Shown here piece by piece: positions 35,601-45,100 of a stretch of DNA of 64,000 bases. Made by a program: the position numbers and the translations under genes. Numbering within the stretch: position 1 is the stretch's first letter; every line of letters starts with the position of its first letter. The notes under the pieces were generated by a model. It did not search any database. It saw only the letters and a list, made by a program, of their open reading frames with translations, and was not told the origin of the DNA. The stretch covers positions 22,018,501 to 22,082,500 of the forward strand of contig OY720097.1 in NCBI GenBank assembly GCA_963082875.1. The letters run 5' to 3'. Origin of the DNA: Corella eumyota (lineage: Eukaryota; Chordata; Ascidiacea; Phlebobranchia; Corellidae).

Positions 35601-36701
35601 CTAGGTATAGTCGTAACAAAATATATTAAAATCATTTCATAATAATTAAATAAAAATCTAAAACAAAAAATTTAAATCAGTTTTAGGCCTTTTTGGGTAA
35701 TTTTTTGATTGTTACATTATTAAAATCCCTTTTCTAGTTTTAACCTTTACTCTTATAAAAGGTCATACCTATAAACTTTACTTAACAGCCCACACAATGT
35801 TATCAAAGTTAAACAATATTTAGCTATAATATAACATTAAGTACACACTTACACTAAGACCGTTCTGCTATAGGTGCAAAGGTTAATTAAAAAAAAATTC
35901 TATAAAATTTTGTTCGAATGACTGATTCTTTTCTGTTTTTTTTTAATTTAAATTCTAACTAAAACAATAAATAAATAAAATATTCATGTTTTTTTTAAAT
36001 AAATTAACACAAATATTTTACCAGAATCACGTAATGAAATATGTGAACATATGCAAGATCAAGTTAACGAAGCTTTGTGTGAATATGCCTCAAGAAATTA
36101 CCAAAACGACAGGTAACCAGCACTAGGTCTATCTAAATTTAATATACAAGCCCATATACTTATTTATTAAAGAATAATGATATAATAGTAAGAACATTGG
36201 TATATGAAACCATGTTATTTAAATGTAAAATATAGGATTGAAACTTACACTTACACTTACAATTCAAATCGCACCATAATAAGATAAAAAAGTAACAAAA
36301 ACATATTTTTTTATAAATTATCAATTTTAACTAATTAATTATAATGATTTTCTATTACCATTTATATCCAAAACTATATATGCTATTATTTTTAACAAAA
36401 AAAATACATATATTATTATATTTGACAATTTTTTCTAAATATTTGTACTCGATAAGGGAAGGTCGACATCACGACCAAAACATAGAGTAACATCAGTTAC
36501 CTTAACCCTTTCTCGAGCCAAATATAAAAATATTTATTTTAACATTTTTTCAGAGTCGGAAAATTATTGTTTCGATTATCTGAGGTTCGTTCGTTGGCGA
36601 TGTTGTTGGAAGAATATCTACAACAACAACTAGAATGTAATATGCTACCTGAGAACACTTTACTTATTGAGATGATGCGTTCTAAACACACCAGTTGTTA
36701 G
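29631..36701 (+). CDS. NR5A: NR5A / FTZ-F1 family nuclear receptor
   Basis: Nine exons join in phase to 497 residues: 29631-29678, 30523-30709, 32620-32762, 32848-33318, 33842-33988, 34820-34891, 35152-35341, 36025-36112, 36554-36701. The two-zinc-finger DNA-binding domain starts at residue 10 (CPVCGDK), with P-box [10 protein letters not shown] and D-box between CVNTSTC and CQFCRYQKC. Directly after it lies the FTZ-F1 box ([20 protein letters not shown]), which defines NR5A and lets it bind DNA as a monomer (typical site YCAAGGYCR). A Pro/Thr/His-rich hinge (127-283) precedes the ligand-binding domain (about 285-497): helix 3 region [20 protein letters not shown]-2 helix LLIEMMRSK. Relatives (SF-1, LRH-1) control steroidogenic, gut and gonadal genes. 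The N-terminus is short (nine residues before the first finger), so an upstream exon is possible. Confidence 0.95.
30152..30444 (-). mobile_element. SINE-A copy in NR5A intron 1
   Basis: Full-length inverted copy from T-run/TGTATATATC to CACGCTGCCGGT, 78 nt before exon 2. Confidence 0.9.
32231..32380 (+). mobile_element. SINE-A 3' half in NR5A intron 2
   Basis: Sense copy truncated at its 5' end: starts within the ATCAGTATAATTATC segment and runs to the tail and A-run. No tRNA-like head. Confidence 0.85.
34225..34412 (-). mobile_element. SINE-B copy in NR5A intron 5
   Basis: Inverted copy of the second family: tail TTTTCGTATCCTTTTAAGTT and AGGGTGTTATTAAGACGTG, GCTATCTGTAAACGC, head GTGACATTGGTGCGACTC with an inverted B box, ending TTAACACACTA. 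Confidence 0.7.
34466..34756 (-). mobile_element. SINE-A copy in NR5A intron 5
   Basis: Full-length inverted copy ending ACCACGCTGCCGGT; 63 nt before exon 6 and close to the SINE-B copy on its left. Confidence 0.9.
35405..35610 (-). mobile_element. degraded SINE-A copy in NR5A intron 7
   Basis: Body recognisable (CCTAAACATAGAGCAACA, GACCCAGTCTCGAGTTGC, GTTTATACCGTTTATAG); tail and tRNA head lost or unrecognisable. Confidence 0.75.
36448..36516 (-). mobile_element. SINE-A tail fragment in NR5A intron 8
   Basis: Short inverted remnant: GGGAAGGTCGACATCACGAC, AACATAGAGTAACATCAGTT, CTCGAG; 37 nt before the last exon. Confidence 0.7.
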
Positions 36702-37614
36702 GGTAGACACTATTTGAAGTAAACACTTTCTTTAAAGACACATTTTTTAAATAAAATATATTTGGGGAAGTAAATACTTTTTAGTTACACGATTTTTTAG
36801 CAAATACTTTTTGTTTTATGAAATTGCTGAGTAGAAACTTTGTTTTTTAGTATTTTCTTCTGGGGTAAATACTTTTATTAAGAGTAAAAACTTTTTTATA
36901 AAAAAATTATGTTTGTTAAAAATAATATTATATTTCTTTTAATATAAAAATACTTACAATTAAAAAAAAAGGAAATTTAAATACATTTTTAAATTAAATT
37001 AGATATGTAAATAAATGTTTTTTATTTTTTAGTATTATAGTAAGAAACCCTTTGTCCTTAACTTACTGTTAAATTCGAAAAACTAATAATTTTTAAATGT
37101 TTTTTCACTTTTAATCATAAGCTTTTTTATTACACTTTGACTTTTTATATTATACAAATATTTTTAATTTTCTTTCTGTTTAGATAATGTGTTTAATTGT
37201 TTTTGTTTTTTTTCGTAAATTATTTATTTTGTTGTAATTGTAATTTTTTAATAAATTTGTCAAAATTACAAAAATTATTAAAATATTTTTCAGTTACCAA
37301 ATTTATAAAAATAAAATATAAAAATATGTAAAATTATTTACAAATATATAAAAAATTTAAAAATAAAAAATAGAAATTAAAAAGTTTACAAAAATATACA
37401 AACTTAGTTACAAAAAAAATCATCTAAATTAGGCTAATTTATAACAAATACCATTTTGCATTAAAAATATAGAAAAACACAATTTAAACTCATATTATAA
37501 ATGTAACTAAGCATTTAACATAGTTTAACTAAACTCATGGTAATAAATAAGACACTTTCTATATGACGTAACACTACTAGGTAACAAAACATAATATTAA
37601 GAAAATGCATAAAT
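36702..37614. other. 3' flank of NR5A
   Basis: Very AT-rich. From 36715 to 36900 an imperfect GTAAATACTTTTT-like motif recurs at irregular spacing, possibly a decayed tandem array. No gene seen. Confidence 0.45.
36750..36755 (+). terminator. poly(A) signal of NR5A
   Basis: AATAAA 48 nt after the stop codon; the following sequence is T-rich. Confidence 0.5.
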
Positions 37615-37810
37615 TTTAGTGTGTAGTCCAGTAGTTAAGTTACTCGTCATGGCATTGGACTACACATCAAAAGATTTCGGGTTCGAGCTGCACTAATGCC
37701 ACACTATTCGCCCTTGAGCCTGTGTTTACAAATATCTTAAACTTGTCACAACAGCACACCCGTACCACAAAAAAATATCATCTTAAAGAAACACTAAAAA
37801 AAATCGAAAA
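37615..37810 (+). mobile_element. SINE-B sense copy beside the LTR element
   Basis: tRNA-like head with TAGTCCAGTAGTTAAG and GGGTTCGAGC (A- and B-box-like), then CACACTATTCGCCCTTGAGC, a GTTTACAAATATCTTAAAC segment and CAACAGCACACCC. It ends at or just before the LTR element insertion point (37821). Confidence 0.65.
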
Positions 37811-37820
37811 TAGTAAAATG

Positions 37821-38296
37821 TGTAGCGGTCTCCGTCGACCCAATCGGAAGGTTTTATTTTTAAGTTAAAGACAGTTAATTGTTTTTCTTAACTAGCTAAT
37901 TGCTCGTCTGCTGGTTAGGAATTCTTAAATTAACCACGCAGGTGAATTCACTGTATAATTATATTATACGGCAATTTCTTATAAAGTCGAATTCAAATTT
38001 CATTAACGGTAAATCAAAAACGTAAAATTCCAAAATCCAAAATCCAACTACTTTGTAGAAAGGCATAAGAAAACTCGTTTGAAAAAGAATAACAAAGAAT
38101 CGAATTCCATGTCAAAAGCAAACCACAGATTTTAAAAACAAGTTTAAGATTAAAAGACATATCAAAATAGGAGTTAATGTAAGGTTTTGATGAAATCAAG
38201 AAACGATAACAAAAATAATTCCCACCAAATGTGAAATAGTTAAATTTAATTGTTATTAATGTGAATAAAAGGTTAGCTTATGCACAATAAGCTACA
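37821..38296 (-). repeat. 3' LTR of the element
   Basis: 476 bp, downstream LTR in element orientation, identical by eye to the copy at 41559-42034. Confidence 0.95.
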
Positions 38297-38563
38297 TCAT
38301 CCCAGCTAAAGGAGAGCCCGGGGTAACAAAAATGAAAAAAAAATACACACGATATAAGCATAAAGAAAAATACAATCTACTAATTATTTTTTAAAAGTGA
38401 AGAAAAATATACAGTGTCATATTTTTTATTTGATTTTTAACATTTTTATTTAATTTTTTTGGTAGTAGAAAACATTACAATAGCAATAACACATACGAAT
38501 ACGAGCGACACAATATAATACGAAGTAAAGCTTAAGCGGTAATGGCAAAAAATATAATGTTCC

Positions 38564-39979
38564 TTACATACTCTTAAATAATTTTAAGCGAATTACCTGA
38601 TCCCTAACATGTTTTGCCCCCCTTTCTGACCGCTTGCGCCTATGGTGTTTGCGGTGTTGAGTGTTAAGATTGGGGTTTGGTCGAAAATGTGGGTAAATTT
38701 TTCCTTTAAGTAAGGTAAAGAAGGCCCTCAAATACACAAATCTGCCTATTACAGTATCAATGTAATGTTTAATATCGTGTAATAAACGTCGTTTCCGAAA
38801 ATTTGGGTTCGGCAGTCCAACATTTTTTTTAGTTTTCTTTTTATAACGATTAAAATCATTAGAAGGCACTGAAAGTTGACAATGGGACGACCCGTCGTCG
38901 ATAGAGGGTTGGTTCATGTTTGTAGTCGACATAGCTTGAACATTGTTATCGTCGTTAACGGGTGATTTCTCTTCGCTGTTAGACACGTCAGATGGGCAAT
39001 TAACATAAACTGCATTTGTGGACAAATCAGGATTTGTGTTCTTTGTGAAAGGTTCTTCATTAGAGCTCTCTTCCATAGGAGAGGTAAGACTCTTGACCTG
39101 ACTAGAACTAGTAATTTCATATGTATTGTCATTCGCCAATGACATAATTTCTTCATTAGGATATTTTGTTATTTGCATCCTCGGTACTTTGCCGGTGCTT
39201 CGTAATTCATCTTCGGTCTCTGCCGGTATATTATTTATTTCTTTTTTATTTTTCTTGTGCATTCTCGGTACTTTGCCGGTGCTTATTAATGTAACTTCGG
39301 CCTTTGCCGGTTTAATAGTTATTTTCTCCTCACTTAACTCTTGCATTCTCGGTACTTTGCCGGTGCATAAATTTTTCACGTCTGTTTCGGTAAGTTTTTC
39401 TTCATCATTAGAAACATTGATCATCTGTATGCATCCAGAATGATCAGAACATGATGGGTCATTTGATGACGAGATGTTGGACAAAGGTAAATCAACGCAA
39501 TGGGGTGTATAGTCCTGACAGTGTTTGCCCAAGTTTTTAAAAGGTCTTATTTTTCTCGACATACGCGGAATAAAACAGGAATCAGTTACAGGTATGTTTG
39601 ACAATTCCACACACTCTTTTGTAGGTTCGTGACATAGCAGGTTTCTAGCAAAATCAATAGAAAGTGAGTTCTTTTTAAGAAAAGAGGCTCCCAAAATATA
39701 CTTATTAACAGCAGCACATTTACATTCCTCTCTAAAAGGTATAGAAAATCCAAGGTCAAGTTCAACAACTTTGTCCCCGTAGACTGGTATTGGACTGGAA
39801 TTTGCCGCAGATAAAAACTGAGTAATGCGAGAACGATTAATCTTATTAACGGGCCAAATGCTATTTACAGATCCCGTGTCAATAAGAAAAGAATTGCGTG
39901 AGCGATAATCAAATACATAAAACAAGTGGTGAGAAATTGAATAAACTGGTTCATTATCGACGTTTTCCCCACGATTCAC
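38564..39979 (-). CDS. LTR element protease reading frame with repeat region
   Basis: A 471-codon frame overlapping the end of gag in another frame, an arrangement common for gag and pro in this family, which often uses ribosomal frameshifting. A retropepsin-like segment with the FLIDTGS active-site motif lies near residue 31 and a downstream ILGASFL. The central part carries three spaced copies of TGKVPRM at roughly 35-residue intervals, and the C-terminus is basic. It is retroelement, not host, sequence. Confidence 0.85.
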   Translation of the reverse strand: MNRGENVDNEPVYSISHHLFYVFDYRSRNSFLIDTGSVNSIWPVNKINRSRITQFLSAANSSPIPVYGDKVVELDLGFSIPFREECKCAAVNKYILGASFLKKNSLSIDFARNLLCHEPTKECVELSNIPVTDSCFIPRMSRKIRPFKNLGKHCQDYTPHCVDLPLSNISSSNDPSCSDHSGCIQMINVSNDEEKLTETDVKNLCTGKVPRMQELSEEKITIKPAKAEVTLISTGKVPRMHKKNKKEINNIPAETEDELRSTGKVPRMQITKYPNEEIMSLANDNTYEITSSSQVKSLTSPMEESSNEEPFTKNTNPDLSTNAVYVNCPSDVSNSEEKSPVNDDNNVQAMSTTNMNQPSIDDGSSHCQLSVPSNDFNRYKKKTKKNVGLPNPNFRKRRLLHDIKHYIDTVIGRFVYLRAFFTLLKGKIYPHFRPNPNLNTQHRKHHRRKRSERGAKHVRDQVIRLKLFKSM

Positions 39980-41316
39980 TGGCGAACCGCGGGTGATGGT
40001 CCGTTTTTTGAAGGAAAACTACATGGAGGGTCGCATCTATAACTATTTTTTCCCCAATTATTGTGGCTTCGGCACCATCGCGGGTTGTATTCACGTTTTG
40101 GTCCTTGAAAGTTTCCGCGATCATTGCGATCAGAGTAGCGAGGCCGGAAATAGTCATTAGGTCTGCGATTTGTGCTTACGTCGCCAGAAAAGCGCTGATT
40201 CTTTAAAATTCCGCATTCGACCCTTAGATTTTGAATTTCGTCCTTAACCGCAGCCATTTGCTCAGATAGAATGCCCATGCCTAATAACTGCTCATTTGGT
40301 TGTGAAGGGCCTGGCGTCATCGATGCTGGCAGTCTACTAGATTTTGCTAAATTGCAACGAGCGGTCATAAGATTGTCAGCAGTAATAGCTATTTGCTCCA
40401 AGGTTTCGTTGCATTTTGACTCCATAATCATATACACATCAGGAGGCAATTTTTCAATAAAAAGGGAACGCACTATGTCCATCATTCCTTCGCTTCGGTC
40501 GTATGATATACATTCCATCATATCGCTTAACAACTCCGTAGGCTTCTTATTGCCAAGCTCCATATCCTTTAACATCGACATACACCTTGCACGGGGTACA
40601 GAAAAATGGTTAATTGCTTGCATCTTGAGATTTTCATACGGGTTAACAAAATTTTTGTTTTGAATAATGCTTGTTAACTTGCTCCAAATTGTCTCATCTA
40701 AATTTTGAATTACCAAATTATATCTCAAATTTTCATTTGTAATTTGATATTGATCAAAAATGGACTCCACCATCATAAACCATGTAGCCGGACTAGTAGT
40801 CGAAAACTTCGGTAAATAAAAACGATTGTTCGGTAGGTTTTCCGCGGCAACAGAGGATTCGCTTCGAGATTGTTGAACTCGATCGTAAATTGGAAATTTC
40901 TGATTAAAGGGATTACTAGCACTAAAATTTGGAAAACTCGGTCGTATTTCTGATGCGGGCATAACTCGTGGGGTGGAAAAAATAGAGCTGGTGTAGGAAT
41001 AACTTAAAGATCCAGGGGTTTGAGGTAAATTTGATGAAAAGTTAGCAAAATTAGAGTTAACAACGTGAGTAGACTGGTCTAAGTTAGATAGGGAAAAGGT
41101 AGATGCCATAGTGGGGTTATGAGGCTGGTCAGCGGTCAAAAATAAATTACCCTGCGATAACGCGTTGCCCCACCTAACATTCTTATTGCCATTACCACCT
41201 AAGTCAATATCATTACCAGAAGAATCAGAATCAACATTATCACACACAGACACAACCCTCTTATCAGACCGATTACGTTTAGAAAATAACGAGGGTAACA
41301 TATTCGTTAAAAACAA
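39976..41316 (-). CDS. LTR element gag reading frame
   Basis: A 446-codon frame. The middle matches the Gypsy gag capsid pattern (ATWFMMVESIFDQYQITNEN, followed by YNLVIQNLDETIWSKL), and the C-terminal part has a zinc-knuckle-like CRSHNNWGKNSYRCDPPC of the type seen in CsRn1/Mag-like elements. The N-terminal third is Ser/Asn-rich. Confidence 0.88.
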   Translation of the reverse strand: MFLTNMLPSLFSKRNRSDKRVVSVCDNVDSDSSGNDIDLGGNGNKNVRWGNALSQGNLFLTADQPHNPTMASTFSLSNLDQSTHVVNSNFANFSSNLPQTPGSLSYSYTSSIFSTPRVMPASEIRPSFPNFSASNPFNQKFPIYDRVQQSRSESSVAAENLPNNRFYLPKFSTTSPATWFMMVESIFDQYQITNENLRYNLVIQNLDETIWSKLTSIIQNKNFVNPYENLKMQAINHFSVPRARCMSMLKDMELGNKKPTELLSDMMECISYDRSEGMMDIVRSLFIEKLPPDVYMIMESKCNETLEQIAITADNLMTARCNLAKSSRLPASMTPGPSQPNEQLLGMGILSEQMAAVKDEIQNLRVECGILKNQRFSGDVSTNRRPNDYFRPRYSDRNDRGNFQGPKREYNPRWCRSHNNWGKNSYRCDPPCSFPSKNGPSPAVRQ

Positions 41317-41558
41317 TAAAATTATACACTAAATAAAACACCAAAATGTATCTTAATAAAAACACAAAAAAAGGGTACTTATTGTTCGTTGACGAAGGTC
41401 TTCTTGTTGGTATGGTCAACACGGGTTTGCTGGTATAAGACAGTAAATCCAAACAGTATTGCGTCCAACATTTTGCGATGTTCACAGCGTGAGTCAGGTG
41501 CTACAAGTCCTGATTGTTAGAATTCTCACACTTTAATCACAGAGGGCAGTCACCAATT

Positions 41559-42034
41559 TGTAGCGGTCTCCGTCGACCCAATCGGAAGGTTTTATTTTTA
41601 AGTTAAAGACAGTTAATTGTTTTTCTTAACTAGCTAATTGCTCGTCTGCTGGTTAGGAATTCTTAAATTAACCACGCAGGTGAATTCACTGTATAATTAT
41701 ATTATACGGCAATTTCTTATAAAGTCGAATTCAAATTTCATTAACGGTAAATCAAAAACGTAAAATTCCAAAATCCAAAATCCAACTACTTTGTAGAAAG
41801 GCATAAGAAAACTCGTTTGAAAAAGAATAACAAAGAATCGAATTCCATGTCAAAAGCAAACCACAGATTTTAAAAACAAGTTTAAGATTAAAAGACATAT
41901 CAAAATAGGAGTTAATGTAAGGTTTTGATGAAATCAAGAAACGATAACAAAAATAATTCCCACCAAATGTGAAATAGTTAAATTTAATTGTTATTAATGT
42001 GAATAAAAGGTTAGCTTATGCACAATAAGCTACA
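41559..42034 (-). repeat. 5' LTR of the element
   Basis: 476 bp, upstream LTR in element orientation; its transcript would run leftwards through gag. Confidence 0.95.
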
Positions 42035-42114
42035 AATGCATAACTGAAATCTAAGCCTAATATCGCAAAAATCTGAACCCTAACAGAAATTATATTTAAA
42101 AAATGTTTCAGTTA

Positions 42115-42120
42115 TTTATT
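42115..42120 (-). terminator. poly(A) signal of the pseudocaspase gene
   Basis: TTTATT on plus (AATAAA on minus) 64 nt beyond the stop; the LTR element begins another 80 nt further on, so it lies outside the transcript. Confidence 0.45.
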
Positions 42121-42183
42121 TCTAGTTTAAAAGCCGGGTTTTACCATACGTTACAGTAAAAAAAGAAACAAATACTTAAATTT

Positions 42184-45100
42184 TCAGATGCCAGGCATGA
42201 GATACAATTTTTTTGTAAGTTTTTGATCGACAAATAAATTAACATGAGCTTCTTTTCGAGATGATTTCGAGATTATTGAACTCATTGGCGAAGTGTCGTT
42301 ACTTGACATCACTAAAAACAGATTTTCGTTAATAAAATAATAAAAGTTAAAAAAATTAAAAATTGTTATTAAATTTCATTGTATTTGCAATAAAAATTTA
42401 TATTTTTTTAGTAAGTTATATTATTTTTTGTATTTATTTATCCTAGATGTGAAAAGATCGAATGTGAGACCTAAAAAGGTAACAACCGTTACCCCATAGA
42501 GTAACAACCGTAACCCCAACCCAGTCTCAAATTGCCTTTGGCAGTTTGGAATATTAAAGATTATAATTGCCCAGTAATCATGTTGCTGATTAACTGCTTG
42601 CTTAGCAGAAGATCATACCGTTTATAGTGCTTTACACAAGGGCACTACAGCATGAGAGCAGTGGGTATCGAACCCAAGACCTTGTAGTAAAACCAAGTGC
42701 TCTAAACACTATAGCATGCTGCTGGTAAAATCTTAAAGCTAAGTTTAAATTAACAAACCATTTAAATAACTCACCAGTTGATCTTGGGCTACTCAAGTGC
42801 GCCACAAACTCTCTCTTCATGTTCTGAAACATGCTCAAAACATCAACGCTCCCCGCTTGATTAGCCAACACTTTGACCATCGTATTAACAAACCACGGGG
42901 TCTGCCCCTCGTCTGTTAGACTTTGTATCCCCCCAAAAGTCGGCCCCCCATCCCCCGTGACGTCATCTTCAAACATGATTCTCGCCACCATGTAGTCGTC
43001 GTCAACTTTAACAGGCTCCGGTTCGAAATAAACAGGGTTATCGCCGGGGTATAATAAGCTATTATGACGTAACTGAGACGATGTTGATTCGATCACAGAA
43101 GGTAGAACGGGTTCGCGATCGGTCACCCGCAAAATAAACAGAAATATTTTTGGTTTATCGATCAGCGCTGGACATCGAACGTTCGCGAAATGTTGCAGAA
43201 AGTCACTCACTCTGACAACGCTGCCGTCTTGCGCCACCACACGGCCGTGCTCATTCGCTTGCGCGACCACAATTACCAGCAGAGAGTTATGGTTCCCGGA
43301 GTATCCGTGATATTGATCCGACAATCCCACAATGTTGTTCTTCATAGCAGAAGCGGATAAGTTATTTCTGTGGATCAAATAATATCCGAGTTGGACGCAT
43401 AAGGTATCCAATATTTTGCCGATGTCGTGCTTTTTGTTGTTGTTGTTGTTTTTGTTGTTTTTTTTGTTGTTAGCTTGTTGTCGTGGTGATTTAACAATCC
43501 AGTCGTTACAGATCACCATAGCAACGCCCTTGGGTTGCGTCATCTCGTATGCGTTTTCCCGTTCTGCTCGATCTATACTGATCTGAAATGTTAAACCAGA
43601 TTTATTAACAAATATTTGGGTTAAATGTTTATAATAAAAGGCTGCTAACTTGGCCAATATAAGCTAAGCCTAAAGTTTGGTGTTATGGGATGATGGTTTA
43701 GTACTTGAGATCTATTGGCCCGTACACCATTTTTTAATCACCTTAAAGTATTTTATTTTTAATTTGAAAAGAGTGTGCTATTGTAATGTTTAAGATATCT
43801 GTAAAAACCGGACTCAAAAGCGAAAAGTGTGCCTTTAGTGCGACTTAAACCCGAAACACCATTTTTTTTCATATTCCTTTATTGTAATAGATTTTATATT
43901 TTTAATGGGGAAGAGTGTGCTGTTGTGACGTGTTTAAGCAATCTGTAAAAGCTGAGCTCATTGGCGAATAATGTGTCAGAGGTTGGACTTCAATCCGATA
44001 ATTTTTGGCTTCTAATTCGTTGCCCAAACCGGTATCCCACACTAGTTAACCACACACTGAAATATAATACTAAACATTTACCTTATTGGGTTTTACCGCC
44101 ACCTGCTGGTCGATATTGTTCCAAAAAGACTTGACCAAGATTGAGGATAAACGTTTGACGTACTCGTATCTGTGTGATAGTTGATCGTATTCGCTACTCA
44201 AGAGCATTAACTAAAAATAAATAAAAAAAAATATTTTATGATATAGCAGATGCAAAAATTGAACCCAGAACCTTGACTACTGTTCTTACAAAAGCCATGC
44301 AGTAGCAAGAGATTAATGTTAGTGCTAATATTGTGGCTTTGACGCGACTCGAACCTGAAACCTTCTGGCCTAGCTAGTTTTCCAAATATGTAACTCTTGT
44401 GTATATGTATGTTTTTTCATATAACCTTTTCCGTATCACCTTAAGGTAATAGGCTTTTATTCTTATTGGGCAAGGGTGTGCAGTTGTAATGCGTTTTAAG
44501 CTATCTTTTTCTTTTTTTTGTATATATTTTTATCCTCGATGTGGGAAAGTCGAATGCGCGACTTAAACATAGAGTAACATCAGTTACTCTGACCCAGTCT
44601 CGATTGCCTATAGCAGTTTGGGATATTATTGAATATAGTTGCCCAGTAATTATACTACTAATTAAATACCGTCTCGGCAGGAGTTTATACCGTTTATAGC
44701 GCCTTATTCAAGGGCGCTACAGCATGATAGCAGTGGGGATTAAACACACGACCTTCTTCAGCTTTTAGTTTATAGCAAGTGTTCTTACTACTACACCACG
44801 CTACCGGTTAACAACACGTTTTAGGGCAAATAGTGTGCTATTAGTGCGACTCGAACACAGAACCTTTCGTTCCCTAATTTGATGCAATAATTTTGATACC
44901 GGTATATTAAACTATCAGACTGTAAAACCGAAATACCCAAAAAATATAATTTTAACCTGCTCCATAGCGTCCTCATACGACAACTTTAAATCGTTTTTCT
45001 GTTTCTCCAAATCCCTTAAATTTCCCTCCAACGTTCCACACTGTTCTTTTAACGTTTCAATTATTCCAATCTCGTTGTCATAACCACCTCGTAACCACGT

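Larger units (their letters stand above)
37821..42034 (-). mobile_element. LTR retrotransposon, Ty3/Gypsy type, gag and protease only
   Basis: A 4.2-kb element read on the minus strand. Two 476-bp LTRs beginning TG and ending CA (TGTAGC...GCTACA) flank a gag reading frame and a protease reading frame; I recognise no reverse transcriptase, RNase H or integrase part. A 4-bp direct repeat AATG lies on both sides. A primer-binding-site-like TGGTGACTGCC follows the upstream LTR after three bases. The zinc-knuckle layout and protease resemble the CsRn1/Mag side of Metaviridae, and the TGGTGAC primer site resembles Trp-tRNA-primed relatives. The LTRs look identical by eye, so the insertion is probably recent. 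It may have moved with help from a relative elsewhere. It sits between the convergent 3' ends of NR5A and the pseudocaspase gene. Confidence 0.93.

Noticed and set aside
38014-38199. 61-codon frame duplicated exactly at 41752-41937
   Set aside because: Both lie inside the two LTRs, so duplication is explained; LTR sequence is not expected to code.
39126-39443. Plus-strand open frame with three ILGTLPV repeats; likewise 40271-40663
   Set aside because: Antisense shadows of the LTR element's reading frames; the repeats mirror the TGKVPRM units on the other strand.
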